Shown here in pieces: positions 15,201 to 30,200 of a stretch of 64,000 nucleotides of DNA; position 1 is the first letter of the stretch, and every line of letters begins with the position of its first letter. The DNA comes from Lophius americanus (taxonomy: Eukaryota > Chordata > Actinopteri > Lophiiformes > Lophiidae), in the NCBI GenBank assembly GCA_037951165.1, contig JBBDHG010000116.1, positions 3,322,501-3,386,500 of the forward strand, given 5' to 3'. The notes under the pieces are model-generated. The model was not told where the DNA came from, searched no databases, and was given only the letters and a program-made list of their open reading frames with translations. The translations under genes and the position numbers were made by a program.

Positions 15201-18200
15201 TTTTGAAAGGTGGCACATTGTTAATTAAATAATCTGATTATATTAGTGTTAGCTGCTATTTTCTTTTACTGTGTAAACAAAAGCTGGCTGAAAAGAGAGA
15301 AACCCCTGACATCTTACCAGTGACTGCAGTAATGTTCACTCCACTGCTCCTGACGTTCTCAAACACAGAGAACAGACTGAATGTGTATTGAGTTCCAGCA
15401 GTAAGACCTGAGACTGTGTGAGTTATTGTTCCATCTACAGCTGGTGAAGTGATGTTAAATTCTTCACCATTAAACTGGAGGATAAAGCTGAAACTGATAT
15501 TGACTCTCCTCCAATGTAGAGTGATACTGGTCTCATCTTGTCCTATTGACTGGAAGTTGTCTCTGTTCAGAAGAGCTGAGAAAAGACACAAAAGTGAAGT
15601 GATTTCATGAATACGAATGGCTTATTGAAACATCTTTTCAACTATCATTAGTTTGTACTATTAGCAACAACAATAATGAATATGATAATAATAATAATTA
15701 ATGAAACATGAAAAGATTTATTTTTTTACAGAAATATAGCTGTGTGTCATCAGCATATTAGTTGACTGAAATATTGTGCGTCTTCGTATTATGTGACCAA
15801 GTGGGACCAAATAAAATGACAATAGACATGGCGGTAGAATTGTATCAGGACAGCTCCTCTATTCAGTCAGTTGCATGTTGAGCCATGTTCCCCAATAGAA
15901 CATATAATGTAATGTACACTATATTATAGGGTTCTGAAAACACTTCAAGATAAATTGAGGAAAATCTATGACCTTGTATAAAATGATTTAAGTTTCTAAT
16001 CTTTGAACTCAAAACCAGGAAATGTTTTGCAAAGTGTCACAGTGTGAAGGAAAGAATATGATTATATTACCAGTAGCTTCTATTTTCTTGTGCAGTTCTA
16101 AGAAATATCAACGTTATATTGGCTCCAAAGAAAGAAAACCCCGACATCTTACCAGTGACTGCAGTTATGTTCACTCCACTGCTCCTGACGTTCTCAAACA
16201 CAGAGAACAGAGTGAATCTGTATTGAGTTCCAGCAGTAAGACCTGAGACTGTGTGAGTTATTGTTCCATTTACGGCTGGTGCAGTGATGTTTATCTGCAC
16301 ATCATCAAACTGGAGGATAAAGCTGACATTGACATTGTCTGTGTTCCACTGTAGAGTGATACTCGTCTTGTCTTCTGTTATAGATGTGAAATTTTCTGCA
16401 TTTCGGGGGACTGAGAAAAAGAGAAGAAGTGATGTCATCAACTATTTTTTGAATCAATCAATCTGTTCTTTGTTTTCATTTTTCATTTATGATTTTGGAG
16501 CCTTAATGTGTCTCAAGTTATTTAACCCTGAATCGCATGACCGTCGCACAGCTGAGAGGGTAAATGGTCAGTGCTGCAGTTGTCTTTTTTATTTAAACAA
16601 AAAAAAAGGCATGTCTTCTCTACAGTTATTTTTAATTGTAGTTTGATAAAGTATCTCATGTGATCACAATCTGAACCACAGTGTATCAAAAGGAACTGAC
16701 AAACTTCAAGATGAAGTGAGAGAATCTATGACCTGATAACAAATTATTCACTATTTTAGTCTTGTGACCTCAACAGAAGAAAGTCTTTTGAAAGGTGGCA
16801 CAGTGTTAATTAAATAATCTGATTATATTAGTGTTAGCTGCTATTTTCTTTTACTGTGTAAACAAAAGCTGTCTGAAAAGAGATAAACCCCTGACATCTT
16901 ACCAGTGACTGCAGTAATGTTCACTCCACTGCTCCTGACGTTCTCAAACACAGAGAACAGACTGAATGTGTATTGAGTTCCAGCAGTAAGACCTGAGACT
17001 GTGTGAGTTATTGTTCCATCTACAGCTGGTGAAGTGATGTTAAATTCTTCACCATTAAACTGGAGGATAAAGCTGAAACTGATATTGACTCTCCTCCACT
17101 GTAGAGTGATACTGGTCTCATCTTGTCCTATTGACTGGAAGTTGTCTCTGTTCAGAAGAGCTGAGAAAAGACACAAAAGTGAAGTGATTTCATGAATACG
17201 AATGGCTTATTGAAACATCTTTTCAACTATCATTAGTTTGTACTATAAGCAACAACAATAATGAATATGATAATAATAATAATTAATGAAACATGAAAAG
17301 ATTTATTGTTTTACAGAAATATAGCTGTGTGTCATCAGCATATTAGTTGACTGAAATATTGTGCGTCTTCGTATTATGTGACCAAGTGGGACCAAATAAA
17401 ATGACAATAGACATGGCGGTAGAATTGTATCAGGACAGCTCCTCTATTCAGTCAGTTGTATGTTGAGCCATGTTCCCCAATAGAACATATAATGTAATGT
17501 ACACTATATTATAGGGTTCTGAAAACACTTCAAGATAAATTGAGGAAAATCTATGACCTTGTATAAAATGATTTAAGTTTCTAATCTTTGAACTCAAAAC
17601 CAGGAAATGTTTTGAAAAGTGTCACAGTGTGAAGGAAAGAATATGATTATATTACCAGTAGCTTCTATTTTCTTGTGCAGGTCTAAGAAATATCAACGTT
17701 ATATTGGCTCCAAAGAAAGAAAACCCCGACATCTTACCAGTGACTTCAGTAATGTTCACTCCACTGCTCCTGACGTTCTCAAACACAGAGAACAGAGTGA
17801 ATCTGTATTGAGTTCCAGCAGTCAGACCTGAGACTGTGTGAGTTATTGTTCCATTTACAGCTGGTGCAGTGATGTTTATCTGCACATCATCAAACTGGAG
17901 GATAAAGTTGACATTGACATTGTCTTTGCTCCACTGTAGAGTGATACTCGTCTTATCTTGTCTTATAGATGTGAAACTTTCTGCATTTCGGGGGACTGAG
18001 AAAAAGAGAAGAAGTGATGTCATCAACTATTTTTTGAATCAAACAATCTGTTCTTTGTTTTCCTTTTTCATTTACGATTTTGGAGCCTTAATGTGTCTCA
18101 AGTTATTTAACCCTGAAACACATGACCGTCGCACAGCTGAGAGGGAAAATGGTCAGTGCTGCAGTTGTCTTTTTTATTTAAACAAAAAAAAGGCATGTCT

Positions 18201-21200
18201 TCTGTACAGTTATTTTTAATTGTAGTTCGATAAAGTATCTCATGTGATCACAATCTGAACCACAGTGTATCAAAAGGAACTGACAAACTTCAAGATGAAG
18301 TGAGAGAATCTATGACCTTATAAACAATTATTCACTATTTTAGTCTTGTGACCTCAACAGAAGAAAATCTTTTGAAAGGTGGCACAGTGTTAATTAAATA
18401 ATCTGATTATATTAGTGTTAGCTGCTATTTTCTTTTACTGTGTAAACAAAAGCTGGCTGAAAAGAGAGAAAACCCTGACATCTTACCAGTGACTGCAGTA
18501 ATGTTCACTCCACTGCTCCTGACGTTCTCAAACACAGAGAACAGACTGAATGTGTATTGAGTTCCAGCAGAAAGACCTGAGACTGTGTGAGTTATTGTTC
18601 CATCTACAGCTGGTGAAGTGATGTTAAATTCTTCACCATTAAACTGGAGGATAAAGCTGAAACTGATATTGACTCTCCTCCAATGTAAAGTGATACTGGT
18701 CTCATCTTGTCCTATTGACTGGAAGTTGTCTCTGTTCAGAAGAGCTGAGAAAAGACACAAAAGTGAGGTGATTTCATGAATACGAATGGCTTATTGAAAC
18801 ATCTTTTCAACTATCATTAGTTTGTACTATTAGCAACAACAATAATGAATATGATAATAATAATAATTAATGAAACATGAAAAGATTTATTGTTTTACAG
18901 AAATATAGCTGTGTGTCATCAGCATATTAGTTGACTGAAATATTGTGCGTCTTCGTATTATGTGACCAAGTGGGACCAAATAAAATGACAATGGACATGG
19001 CGGTAGAATTGTATCAGGACAGCTCCTCTATTCAGTCAGTTGTATGTTGAGCCATTTTCCCCAGTAGAACATATAATGTAATGTACACTATATTATAGGG
19101 TTCTGAAAACACTTCAAGATAAATTGAGGAAAATCTATGACCTTGTATAAAATGATTTAAGTTTCTAATCTTTGAACTCAAAACCAGGAAATGTTTTGAA
19201 AAGTGTCACAGTGTGAAGGAAAGAATATGATTATATTACCAGTAGCTTCTATTTTCTTGTGCAGGTCTAAGAAATATCAACGTTATATTGGCTCCAAAGA
19301 GAGAAAACCCCGACATCTTACCAGTGACTGCAGTAATGTTCACTCCACTGCTCCTGACGTTCTCAAACACAGATAACAGAGTGAATGTGTATTTAGTTCC
19401 AGCAGTAAGACCTGAGACTGTGTGAGTTATTGTTCCATCTACAGCTGGTGCAGTGATGTTTATCTGCACATCATCAAACTGGAGGATAAAGTTGACATTG
19501 ACATTGTCTGTGTTCCACTGTAGAGTGATACTCGTCTTGTCTTCTCTTATAGATGTGAAACTTTCTGCATTTCGGGGGACTGAGAATAAAAGAAGAAGTG
19601 ATGTCATCAACTATATTTTGAATCAAACAATCTGTTCTTTGTTTTCCTTTTTCATTTATGATTTTGGAGCCTTAATGTGTCTCAAGTTATTTAACCCTGA
19701 AACACATGACCGTCGCACAGCTGAGAGGGAAAATGGTCAGTGCTTCAGTTGTCTTTTTTATTTAAACAAAAAAAAGGCATGTCTTCTGTACAGTTATTTT
19801 TAATTGTAGTTCGATAAAGTATCTCATGTGATCACAATCTGAACCACAGTGTATCAAAAGGAACTGACAAACTTCAAGATGAAGTGAGAGAATCTATGAC
19901 CTTATAAACAATTATTCACTATTTTAGTCTTGTGACCTCAACAGAAGAAAATCTTTTGAAAGGTGGCACATTGTTAATTAAATAATCTGATTATATTAGT
20001 GTTAGCTGCTATTTTCTTTTACTGTGTAAACAAAAGCTGGCTGAAAAGAGAGAAAACCCTGACATCTTACCAGTGACTGCAGTAATGTTCACTCCACTGC
20101 TCCTGACGTTCTCAAACACAGAGAACAGACTGAATGTGTATTGAGTTCCAGCAGAAAGACCTGAGACTGTGTGAGTTATTGTTCCATCTACAGCTGGTGA
20201 AGTGATGTTAAATTCTTCACCATTAAACTGGAGGATAAAGCTGAAACTGATATTGACTCTCCTCCAATGTAGAGTGATACTGGTCTCATCTTGTCCTATT
20301 GACTGGAAGTTGTCTCTGTTCAGAAGAGCTGAGAAAAGACACAAAAGTGAAGTGATTTCATAAATACGAATGGCTTATTGAAACATCTTTTCAACTATCA
20401 TTAGTTTGTACTATTAGCAACAACAATAATGAATATGATAATAATAATAATTAATGAAACATGAAAAGATTTATTGTTTTACAGAAATATAGCTGTGTGT
20501 CATCAGCATATTAGTTGACTGAAATATTGTGCGTCTTCGTATTATGTGACCAAGTGGGACCAAATAAAATGACAATGGACATGGCGGTAGAATTGTATCA
20601 GGACAGCTCCTCTATTCAGTCAGTTGTATGTTGAGCCATGTTCCCCAATAGAACATATAATGTAATGTACACTATATTATAGGGTTCTGAAAACACTTCA
20701 AGATAAATTGAGGAAAATCTATGACCTTGTATAAAATGATTTAAGTTTCTAATCTTTGAACTCAAAACCAGGAAATGTTTTGAAAAGTGTCACAGTGTGA
20801 AGGAAAGAATATGATTATATTACCAGTAGCTTCTATTTTCTTGTGCAGGTCTAAGAAATATCAACGTTATATTGGCTCCAAAGAAAGAAAACCCCGACAT
20901 CTTACCAGTGACTGCAGTAATGTTCACTCCACTGCTCCTGACGTTCTCAAACACAGAGAACAGAGTGAATCTGTATTGAGTTCCAGTAGTCAGACCTGAG
21001 ACTGTGTGAGTTATTGTTCCATTTACAGCTGGTGCAGTGATGTTTATCTGCACATCATCAAACTGGAGGATAAAGCTGACATTGACATTGTCTGTGTTCC
21101 ACTGTAGAGTGATACTCGTCTTATGTTGTCTTATAGATGTGAAACTTTCTGCATTTCGGGGGACTGAGAAAAAGAGAAGAAGTGATGTCATCAACTATTT

Positions 21201-24200
21201 TTTGAATCAATCAATCTGTTCTTTGTTTTCATCTTTCATTTATGATTTTGGAGCCTTAATGTGTCTCAAGTTATTTAACCCTGAATCACATGACCGTCGC
21301 ACAGCTGAGAGGGTAAATGGTCAGTGCTGCAGTTGTCTTTTTTATTTAAACAAAAAAAAGGCATGTCTTCTGTACAGTTATTTTTAATTGTAGTTCGATA
21401 AAGTATCTCATGTGATCACAATCTGAACCACAGTGTATCAAAAGGAACTGACAAACTTCAAGATGAAGTGAGAGAATCTATGACCTTATAAACAATTATT
21501 CACTATTTTAGTCTTGTGACCTCAACAGAAGAAAATCTTTTGAAAGGTGGCACAGTGTTAATTAAATAATCTGATTATATTAGTGTTACCTGCTATTTTC
21601 TTTTACTGTGTAAACAAAAGCTGGCTGAAAAGAGAGAAAACCCTGACATCTTACCAGTGACTGCAGTAATGTTCACTCCACTGCTCCTGACGTTCTCAAA
21701 CACAGAGAACAGACTGAATGTGTATTGAGTTCCAGCAGAAAGACCTGAGACTGTGTGAGTTATTGTTCCATCTACAGCTGGTGAAGTGATGTTAAATTCT
21801 TCACCATTAAACTGGAGGATAAAGCTGAAACTGATATTGACTCTCCTCCACTGTAGAGTGATACTGGTCTCATCTTGTCCTATTGACTGGAAGTTGTCTC
21901 TGTTCAGAAGAGCTGAGAAAAGACACAAAAGTGAAGTGATTTCATGAATACGAATGGCTTATTGAAACATCTTTTCAACTATCATTAGTTTGTACTATTA
22001 GCAACAACAATAATGAATATGATAATAATAATAATTAATGAAACATGAAAAGATTTATTTTTTTACAGAAATATAGCTGTGTGTCATCAGCATATTAGTT
22101 GACTCATATATTGTGCGTCTTCGTATTATGTGACCAAGTGGGACCAAATAAAATGACAATGGACATGGCGGTAGAATTGTATCAGGACAGCTCCTCTATT
22201 CAGTCAGTTGTATGTTGAGCCATGTTCCCCAATAGAACACATAATCTAATGTACACTATATTATAGGGTTCTGAAAACACTTCAAGATAAATTGAGGAAA
22301 ATCTATGACCTTGTATAAAATGATTTAAGTTTCTAATCTTTGAACTCAAAACCAGGAAATGTTTTGAAAAGTGTCACAGTGTGAAGGAAAGAATATGATT
22401 ATATTACCAGTAGCTTCTATTTTCTTGTGCAGGTCTAAGAAATATCAACGTTATATTGGCTCCAAAGAGAGAAAACCCCGACATCTTACCAGTGACTGCA
22501 GTTATGTTCACTCCACTGCTCCTGACGTTCTCAAACACAGAGAACAGAGTGAATCTGTATTGAGTTCCAGCAGTAAGACCTGAGACTGTGTGAGTTATTG
22601 TTCCATTTACAGCTGGTGCAGTGATGTTTATCTGCACATCATCAAACTGGAGGATAAAGCTGACATTGACATTGTCTGTGTTCCACTGTAGAGTGATACT
22701 CGTCTTGTCTTCTCTTATAGATGTGAAACTTTCTGCATTTCGGGGGACTGAGAAAAAAAGAAGAAGTGATGTCATCAACTATTTTTTGAATCAAACAATC
22801 TGTTCTTTGTTTTCATTTTTAATTTATGATTTTGGAGCCTTAATGTGTCTCAAGTTATTTAACCCTGAATCACATGACCGTCGCACAGCTGAGAGGGTAA
22901 ATGGTCAGTGCTGCAGTTGTCTTTTTTATTTAAACAAAAAAAAGGCATGTCTTCTCTACAGTTATTTTTAATTGTAGTTTGATAAAGTATCTCATGTGAT
23001 CACAATCTGAACCACAGTGTATCAAAAGGAACTGACAAACTTCAAGATGAAGTGAGAGAATCTATGACCTGATAACAAATTATTCACTATTTTAGTCTTG
23101 TGACCTCAACAGAAGAAAGTCTTTTGAAAGGTGGCACAGTGTTAATTAAATAATCTTATTATATTAGTGTTAGCTGCTATTTTCTTTTACTGTGTAAACA
23201 AAAGCTGGCTGAAAAGAGAGAAAACCCTGACATCTTACCAGTGACTGCAGTAATGTTCACTCCACTGCTCCTGACGTTCTCAAACACAGAGAACAGACTG
23301 AATGTGTATTGAGTTCCAGCAGTAAGACCCGAGACTGTGTGAGTTATTGTTCCATCTACAGCTGGTGAAGTGATGTTAAATTCTTCACCATTAAACTGGA
23401 GGATAAAGCTGAAACTGATATTGACTCTCCTCCACTGTAGAGTGATACTGGTCTCATCTTGTCCTATTGACTGGAAGTTGTCTCTGTTCAGAAGAGCTGA
23501 GAAAAGACACAAAAGTGAAGTGATTTCATGAATACGAATGGCTTATTGAAACATCTTTTCAACTATCATTAGTTTGTACTATAAGCAACAACAATAATGA
23601 ATATGATAATAATAATAATTAATGAAACATGAAAAGATTTATTGTTTTACAGAAATATAGCTGTGTGTCATCAGCATATTAGTTGACTCATATATTGTGC
23701 GTCTTCGTATTATGTGACCAAGTGGGACCAAATAAAATGACAATGGACATGGCGGTAGAATAGTATCAGAACAGCTCCTCTATTCAGTCAGTTGTATGTT
23801 GAGCCATGTTCCCCAATAGAACATATAATGTAATGTACACTATATTATAGGGTTCTGAAAACACTTCAAGATAAATTGAGGAAAATCTATGACCTTGTAT
23901 AAAATGATTTAAGTTTCTAATCTTTGAACTCAAAACCAGGAAATGTTTTGAAAAGTGTCACAGTGTGAAGGAAACAATATGATTATATTACCAGTAGCTT
24001 CTATTTTCTTGTGCAGTTCTAAGAAATATCAACTTTATATTGACTCCAAAGAAAGAAAACCCCGACATCTTACCAGTGACTGCAGTAATGTTCACTCCAC
24101 TGCTCCTGACGTTCTCAAACACAGAGAACAGAGTGAATCTGTATTGAGTTCCAGCAGTAAGACCTGAGACTGTGTGAGTTATTGTTCCATTTACAGCTGG

Positions 24201-27200
24201 TGCAGTGATGTTTATCTGCACATCATCAAACTGGAGGATAAAGCTGACATTGACATTGTCTGTGTTCCACTGTAGAGTGATACTCGTCTTATGTTGTCTT
24301 ATAGATGTGAAACTTTCTGCATTTCGGGGGACTGAGAAAAAGAGAAGAAGTGATGTCATCAACTATTTTTTGAATCAATCAATCTGTTCTTTGTTTTCAT
24401 CTTTCATTTATGATTTTGGAGCCTTAATGTGTCTCAAGTTATTTAACCCTGAATCACATGACCGTCGCACAGCTGAGAGGGAAAATGGTCAGTGCTGCAG
24501 TTGTCTTTTTTATTTAAACAAAAAAAAGGCATGTCTTCTGTACAGTTATTTTTAATTGTAGTTCGATAAAGTATCTCATGTGATCACAATCTGAACCACA
24601 GTGTATCAAAAGGAACTGACAAACTTCAAGATGAAGTGAGAGAATCTATGACCTTATAAACAATTATTCACTATTTTAGTCTTGTGACCTCAACAGAAGA
24701 AAATCTTTTGAAAGGTGGCACAGTGTTAATTAAATAATCTGATTATATTAGTGTTAGCTGCTATTTTCTTTTACTGTGTAAACAAAACCTGGCTGAAAAG
24801 AGAGAAAACCCTGACATCTTACCAGTGACTGCAGTAATGTTCACTCCACTGCTCCTGACGTTCTCAAACACAGAGAACAGACTGAATGTGTATTGAGTTC
24901 CAGCAGTAAGACCCGAGACTGTGTGAGTTATTGTTCCATCTACAGCTGGTGAAGTGATGTTAAATTCTTCACCATTAAACTGGAGGATAAAGCTGAAACT
25001 GATATTGACTCTCCTCCACTGTAGAGTGATACTGGTCTCATCTTGTCCTATTGACTGGAAGTTGTCTCTGTTCAGAAGAGCTGAGAAAAGACACAAAAGT
25101 GAAGTGATTTCATGAATACGAATGGCTTATTGAAACATCTTTTCAACTATCATTAGTTTGTACTATTAGCAACAACAATAATGAATATGATAATAATAAT
25201 AATTAATGAAACATGAAAAGATTTATTTTTTTACAGAAATATAGCTGTGTGTCATCAGCATATTAGTTGACTCATATATTGTGCGTCTTCGTATTATGTG
25301 ACCAAGTGGGACGAAATAAAATGACAATGGACATGGCGGTAGAATTGTATCAGGACAGCTCCTCTATTAAGTCAGTTGTATGTTGAGCCATGTTCCCCAA
25401 TAGAACACATAATCTAATGTACACTATATTATAGGGTTCTGAAAACACTTCAAGATAAATTGAGGAAAATCTATGACCTTGTATAAAATGATTTAAGTTT
25501 CTAATCTTTGAACTCAAAACCAGGAAATGTTTTGAAAAGTGTCACAGTGTGAAGGAAAGAGTCTGATTATAATAGCAGTAGCTTCTATTTTCTTGTGCAG
25601 TTCTAAGAAATATCAACGTTATATTGGCTCCAAAGGGAGAAAACCCCGACATCTTACCAGTGACTGCAGTAATGTTCACTCCACTGCTCCTGACGTTCTC
25701 AAACACAGAGAACAGAGTGAATCTGTATTGAGTTCCAGCAGTCAGACCTGAGACTGTGTGAGTTATTGTTCCATTTACAGCTGGTGCAGTGATGTTTATC
25801 TGCACATCATCAAACTGGAGGATAAAGCTGACATTGACATTGTCTGTGTTCCACTGTAGAGTGATACTCGTCTTATCTTCTCTTATAGATGTGAAATTTT
25901 CTGCATTTCGGGGGACTGAGAAAAAGAGAAGAAGTGATGTCATCAACAATTTTTTGAATCAAACAATCTGTTCTTTGTTTTCCTTTTTCATTTACGATTT
26001 TGGAGCCTTAATGTGTCTCAAGTTATTTAACCCTGAAACACATGACCGTCGCACAGCTGAGAGGGAAAATGGTCAGTGCTTCAGTTGTCTTTTTTATTTA
26101 AACAAAAAAAAGGCATGTCTTCTGTACAGTTATTTTTAATTGTAGTTTGATAAAGTATCTCATGTGATCACAATCTGAACCACAGTGTATCAAAAGGAAC
26201 TGACAAACTTCAAGATGAAGTGAGAGAATCTATGACCTGATAACAAATTATTCACTATTTTAGTCTTGTGACCTCAACAGAAGAAAGTCTTTTGAAAGGT
26301 GGCACAGTGTTAATTAAATAATCTTATTATATTAGTGTTAGCTGCTATTTTCTTTTACTGTGTAAACAAAAGCTGGCTGAAAAGAGAGAAAACCCTGACA
26401 TCTTACCAGTGACTGCAGTAATGTTCACTCCACTGCTCCTGACGTTCTCAAACACAGAGAACAGACTGAATGTGTATTGAGTTCCAGCAGTAAGACCCGA
26501 GACTGTGTGAGTTATTGTTCCATCTACAGCTGGTGAAGTGATGTTAAATTCTTCACCATTAAACTGGAGGATAAAGCTGAAACTGATATTGACTCTCCTC
26601 CACTGTAGAGTGATACTGGTCTCATCTTGTCCTATTGACTGGAAGTTGTCTCTGTTCAGAAGAGCTGAGAAAAGACACAAAAGTGAAGTGATTTCATGAA
26701 TACGAATGGCTTATTGAAACATCTTTTCAACTATCATTAGTTTGTACTATAAGCAACAACAATAATGAATATGATAATAATAATAATTAATGAAACATGA
26801 AAAGATTTATTGTTTTACAGAAATATAGCTGTGTGTCATCAGCATATTAGTTGACTCATATATTGTGCGTCTTCGTATTATGTGACCAAGTGGGACCAAA
26901 TAAAATGACAATGGACATGGCGGTAGAATAGTATCAGAACAGCTCCTCTATTCAGTCAGTTGCATGTTGAGCCATTTTCCCCAATAGAACATATAATGTA
27001 ATGTACACTATATTATAGGGTTCTGAAAACACTTCAAGATAAATTGAGGAAAATCTATGACCTTGTATAAAATGATTTAAGTTTCTAATCTTTGAACTCA
27101 AAACCAGGAAATGTTTTGAAAAGTGTCACAGTGTGAAGGAAACAATATGATTATATTACCAGTAGCTTCTATTTTCTTGTGCAGTTCTAAGAAATATCAA

Positions 27201-30200
27201 CTTTATATTGACTCCAAAGAAAGAAAACCCCGACATCTTACCAGTGACTGCAGTAATGTTCACTCCACTGCTCCTGACGTTCTCAAACACAGAGAACAGA
27301 GTGAATGTGTATTGAGTTCCAGCAGTAAGACCTGAGACTGTGTGAGTTATTGTTCCATTTACGGCTGGTGCAGTGATGTTTATCTGCACATCATCAAACT
27401 GGAGGATAAAGCTGACATTGACATTGTCTGTGTTCCACTGTAGAGTGATACTCGTCTTATGTTGTCTTATAGATGTGAAACTTTCTGCATTTCGGGGGAC
27501 TGAGAAAAAGAGAAGAAGTGATGTCATCAACTATTTTTTGAATCAATCAATCTGTTCTTTGTTTTCATCTTTCATTTATGATTTTGGAGCCTTAATGTGT
27601 CTCAAGTTATTTAACCCTGAATCACATGACCGTCGCACAGCTGAGAGGGAAAATGGTCAGTGCTGCAGTTGTCTTTTTTATTTAAACAAAAAAAAGGCAT
27701 GTCTTCTGTACAGTTATTTTTAATTGTAGTTCGATAAAGTATCTCATGTGATCACAATCTGAACCACAGTGTATCAAAAGGAACTGACAAACTTCAAGAT
27801 GAAGTGAGAGAATCTATGACCTTATAAACAATTATTCACTATTTTAGTCTTGTGACCTCAACAGAAGAAAATCTTTTGAAAGGTGGCACAGTGTTAATTA
27901 AATAATCTGATTATATTAGTGTTAGCTGCTATTTTCTTTTACTGTGTAAACAAAACCTGGCTGAAAAGAGAGAAAACCCTGACATCTTACCAGTGACTGC
28001 AGTAATGTTCACTCCACTGCTCCTGACGTTCTCAAACACAGAGAACAGACTGAATGTGTATTGAGTTCCAGCAGTAAGACCCGAGACTGTGTGAGTTATT
28101 GTTCCATCTACAGCTGGTGAAGTGATGTTAAATTCTTCACCATTAAACTGGAGGATAAAGCTGAAACTGATATTGACTCTCCTCCACTGTAGAGTGATAC
28201 TGGTCTCATCTTGTCCTATTGACTGGAAGTTGTCTCTGTTCAGAAGAGCTGAGAAAAGACACAAAAGTGAAGTGATTTCATGAATACGAATGGCTTATTG
28301 AAACATCTTTTCAACTATCATTAGTTTGTACTATTAGCAACAACAATAATGAATATGATAATAATAATAATTAATGAAACATGAAAAGATTTATTTTTTT
28401 ACAGAAATATAGCTGTGTGTCATCAGCATATTAGTTGACTCATATATTGTGCGTCTTCGTATTATGTGACCAAGTGGGACGAAATAAAATGACAATGGAC
28501 ATGGCGGTAGAATTGTATCAGGACAGCTCCTCTATTAAGTCAGTTGTATGTTGAGCCATGTTCCCCAATAGAACACATAATCTAATGTACACTATATTAT
28601 AGGGTTCTGAAAACACTTCAAGATAAATTGAGGAAAATCTATGACCTTGTATAAAATGATTTAAGTTTCTAATCTTTGAACTCAAAACCAGGAAATGTTT
28701 TGAAAAGTGTCACAGTGTGAAGGAAAGAGTCTGATTATAATAGCAGTAGCTTCTATTTTCTTGTGCAGTTCTAAGAAATATCAACGTTATATTGGCTCCA
28801 AAGGGAGAAAACCCCGACATCTTACCAGTGACTGCAGTAATGTTCACTCCACTGCTCCTGACGTTCTCAAACACAGAGAACAGAGTGAATCTGTATTGAG
28901 TTCCAGCAGTCAGACCTGAGACTGTGTGAGTTATTGTTCCATTTACAGCTGGTGCAGTGATGTTTATCTGCACATCATCAAACTGGAGGATAAAGCTGAC
29001 ATTGACATTGTCTGTGTTCCACTGTAGAGTGATACTCGTCTTATCTTCTCTTATAGATGTGAAATTTTCTGCATTTCGGGGGACTGAGAAAAAGAGAAGA
29101 AGTGATGTCATCAACAATTTTTTGAATCAAACAATCTGTTCTTTGTTTTCCTTTTTCATTTACGATTTTGGAGCCTTAATGTGTCTCAAGTTATTTAACC
29201 CTGAAACACATGACCGTCGCACAGCTGAGAGGGAAAATGGTCAGTGCTTCAGTTGTCTTTTTTATTTAAACAAAAAAAAGGCATGTCTTCTGTACAGTTA
29301 TTTTTAATTGTAGTTTGATAAAGTATCTCATGTGATCACAATCTGAACCACAGTGTATCAAAAGGAACTGACAAACTTCAAGATGAAGTGAGAGAATCTA
29401 TGACCTGATAACAAATTATTCACTATTTTAGTCTTGTGACCTCAACAGAAGAAAGTCTTTTGAAAGGTGGCACAGTGTTAATTAAATAATCTTATTATAT
29501 TAGTGTTAGCTGCTATTTTCTTTTACTGTGTAAACAAAAGCTGGCTGAAAAGAGAGAAAACCCTGACATCTTACCAGTGACTGCAGTAATGTTCACTCCA
29601 CTGCTCCTGACGTTCTCAAACACAGAGAACAGACTGAATGTGTATTGAGTTCCAGCAGTAAGACCCGAGACTGTGTGAGTTATTGTTCCATCTACAGCTG
29701 GTGAAGTGATGTTAAATTCTTCACCATTAAACTGGAGGATAAAGCTGAAACTGATATTGACTCTCCTCCACTGTAGAGTGATACTGGTCTCATCTTGTCC
29801 TATTGACTGGAAGTTGTCTCTGTTCAGAAGAGCTGAGAAAAGACACAAAAGTGAAGTGATTTCATGAATACGAATGGCTTATTGAAACATCTTTTCAACT
29901 ATCATTAGTTTGTACTATAAGCAACAACAATAATGAATATGATAATAATAATAATTAATGAAACATGAAAAGATTTATTGTTTTACAGAAATATAGCTGT
30001 GTGTCATCAGCATATTAGTTGACTCATATATTGTGCGTCTTCGTATTATGTGACCAAGTGGGACCAAATAAAATGACAATGGACATGGCGGTAGAATAGT
30101 ATCAGAACAGCTCCTCTATTCAGTCAGTTGTATGTTGAGCCATGTTCCCCAATAGAACATATAATGTAATGTACACTATATTATAGGGTTCTGAAAACAC

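Larger units (their letters stand above)
9700..23100 (-). repeat. Older ~6336-bp higher-order period
   Basis: The variant gtagtttgataaag occurs at 10301, 16638 and 22974 (spacing 6337 and 6336), while intervening units read gtagttcg. An intron variant (gataacaaattattc) follows the same spacing, and exon variants pair as FN3-30/38 and FN3-32/40. The four-unit copies are less similar than the 3168-bp ones. Confidence 0.65.
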
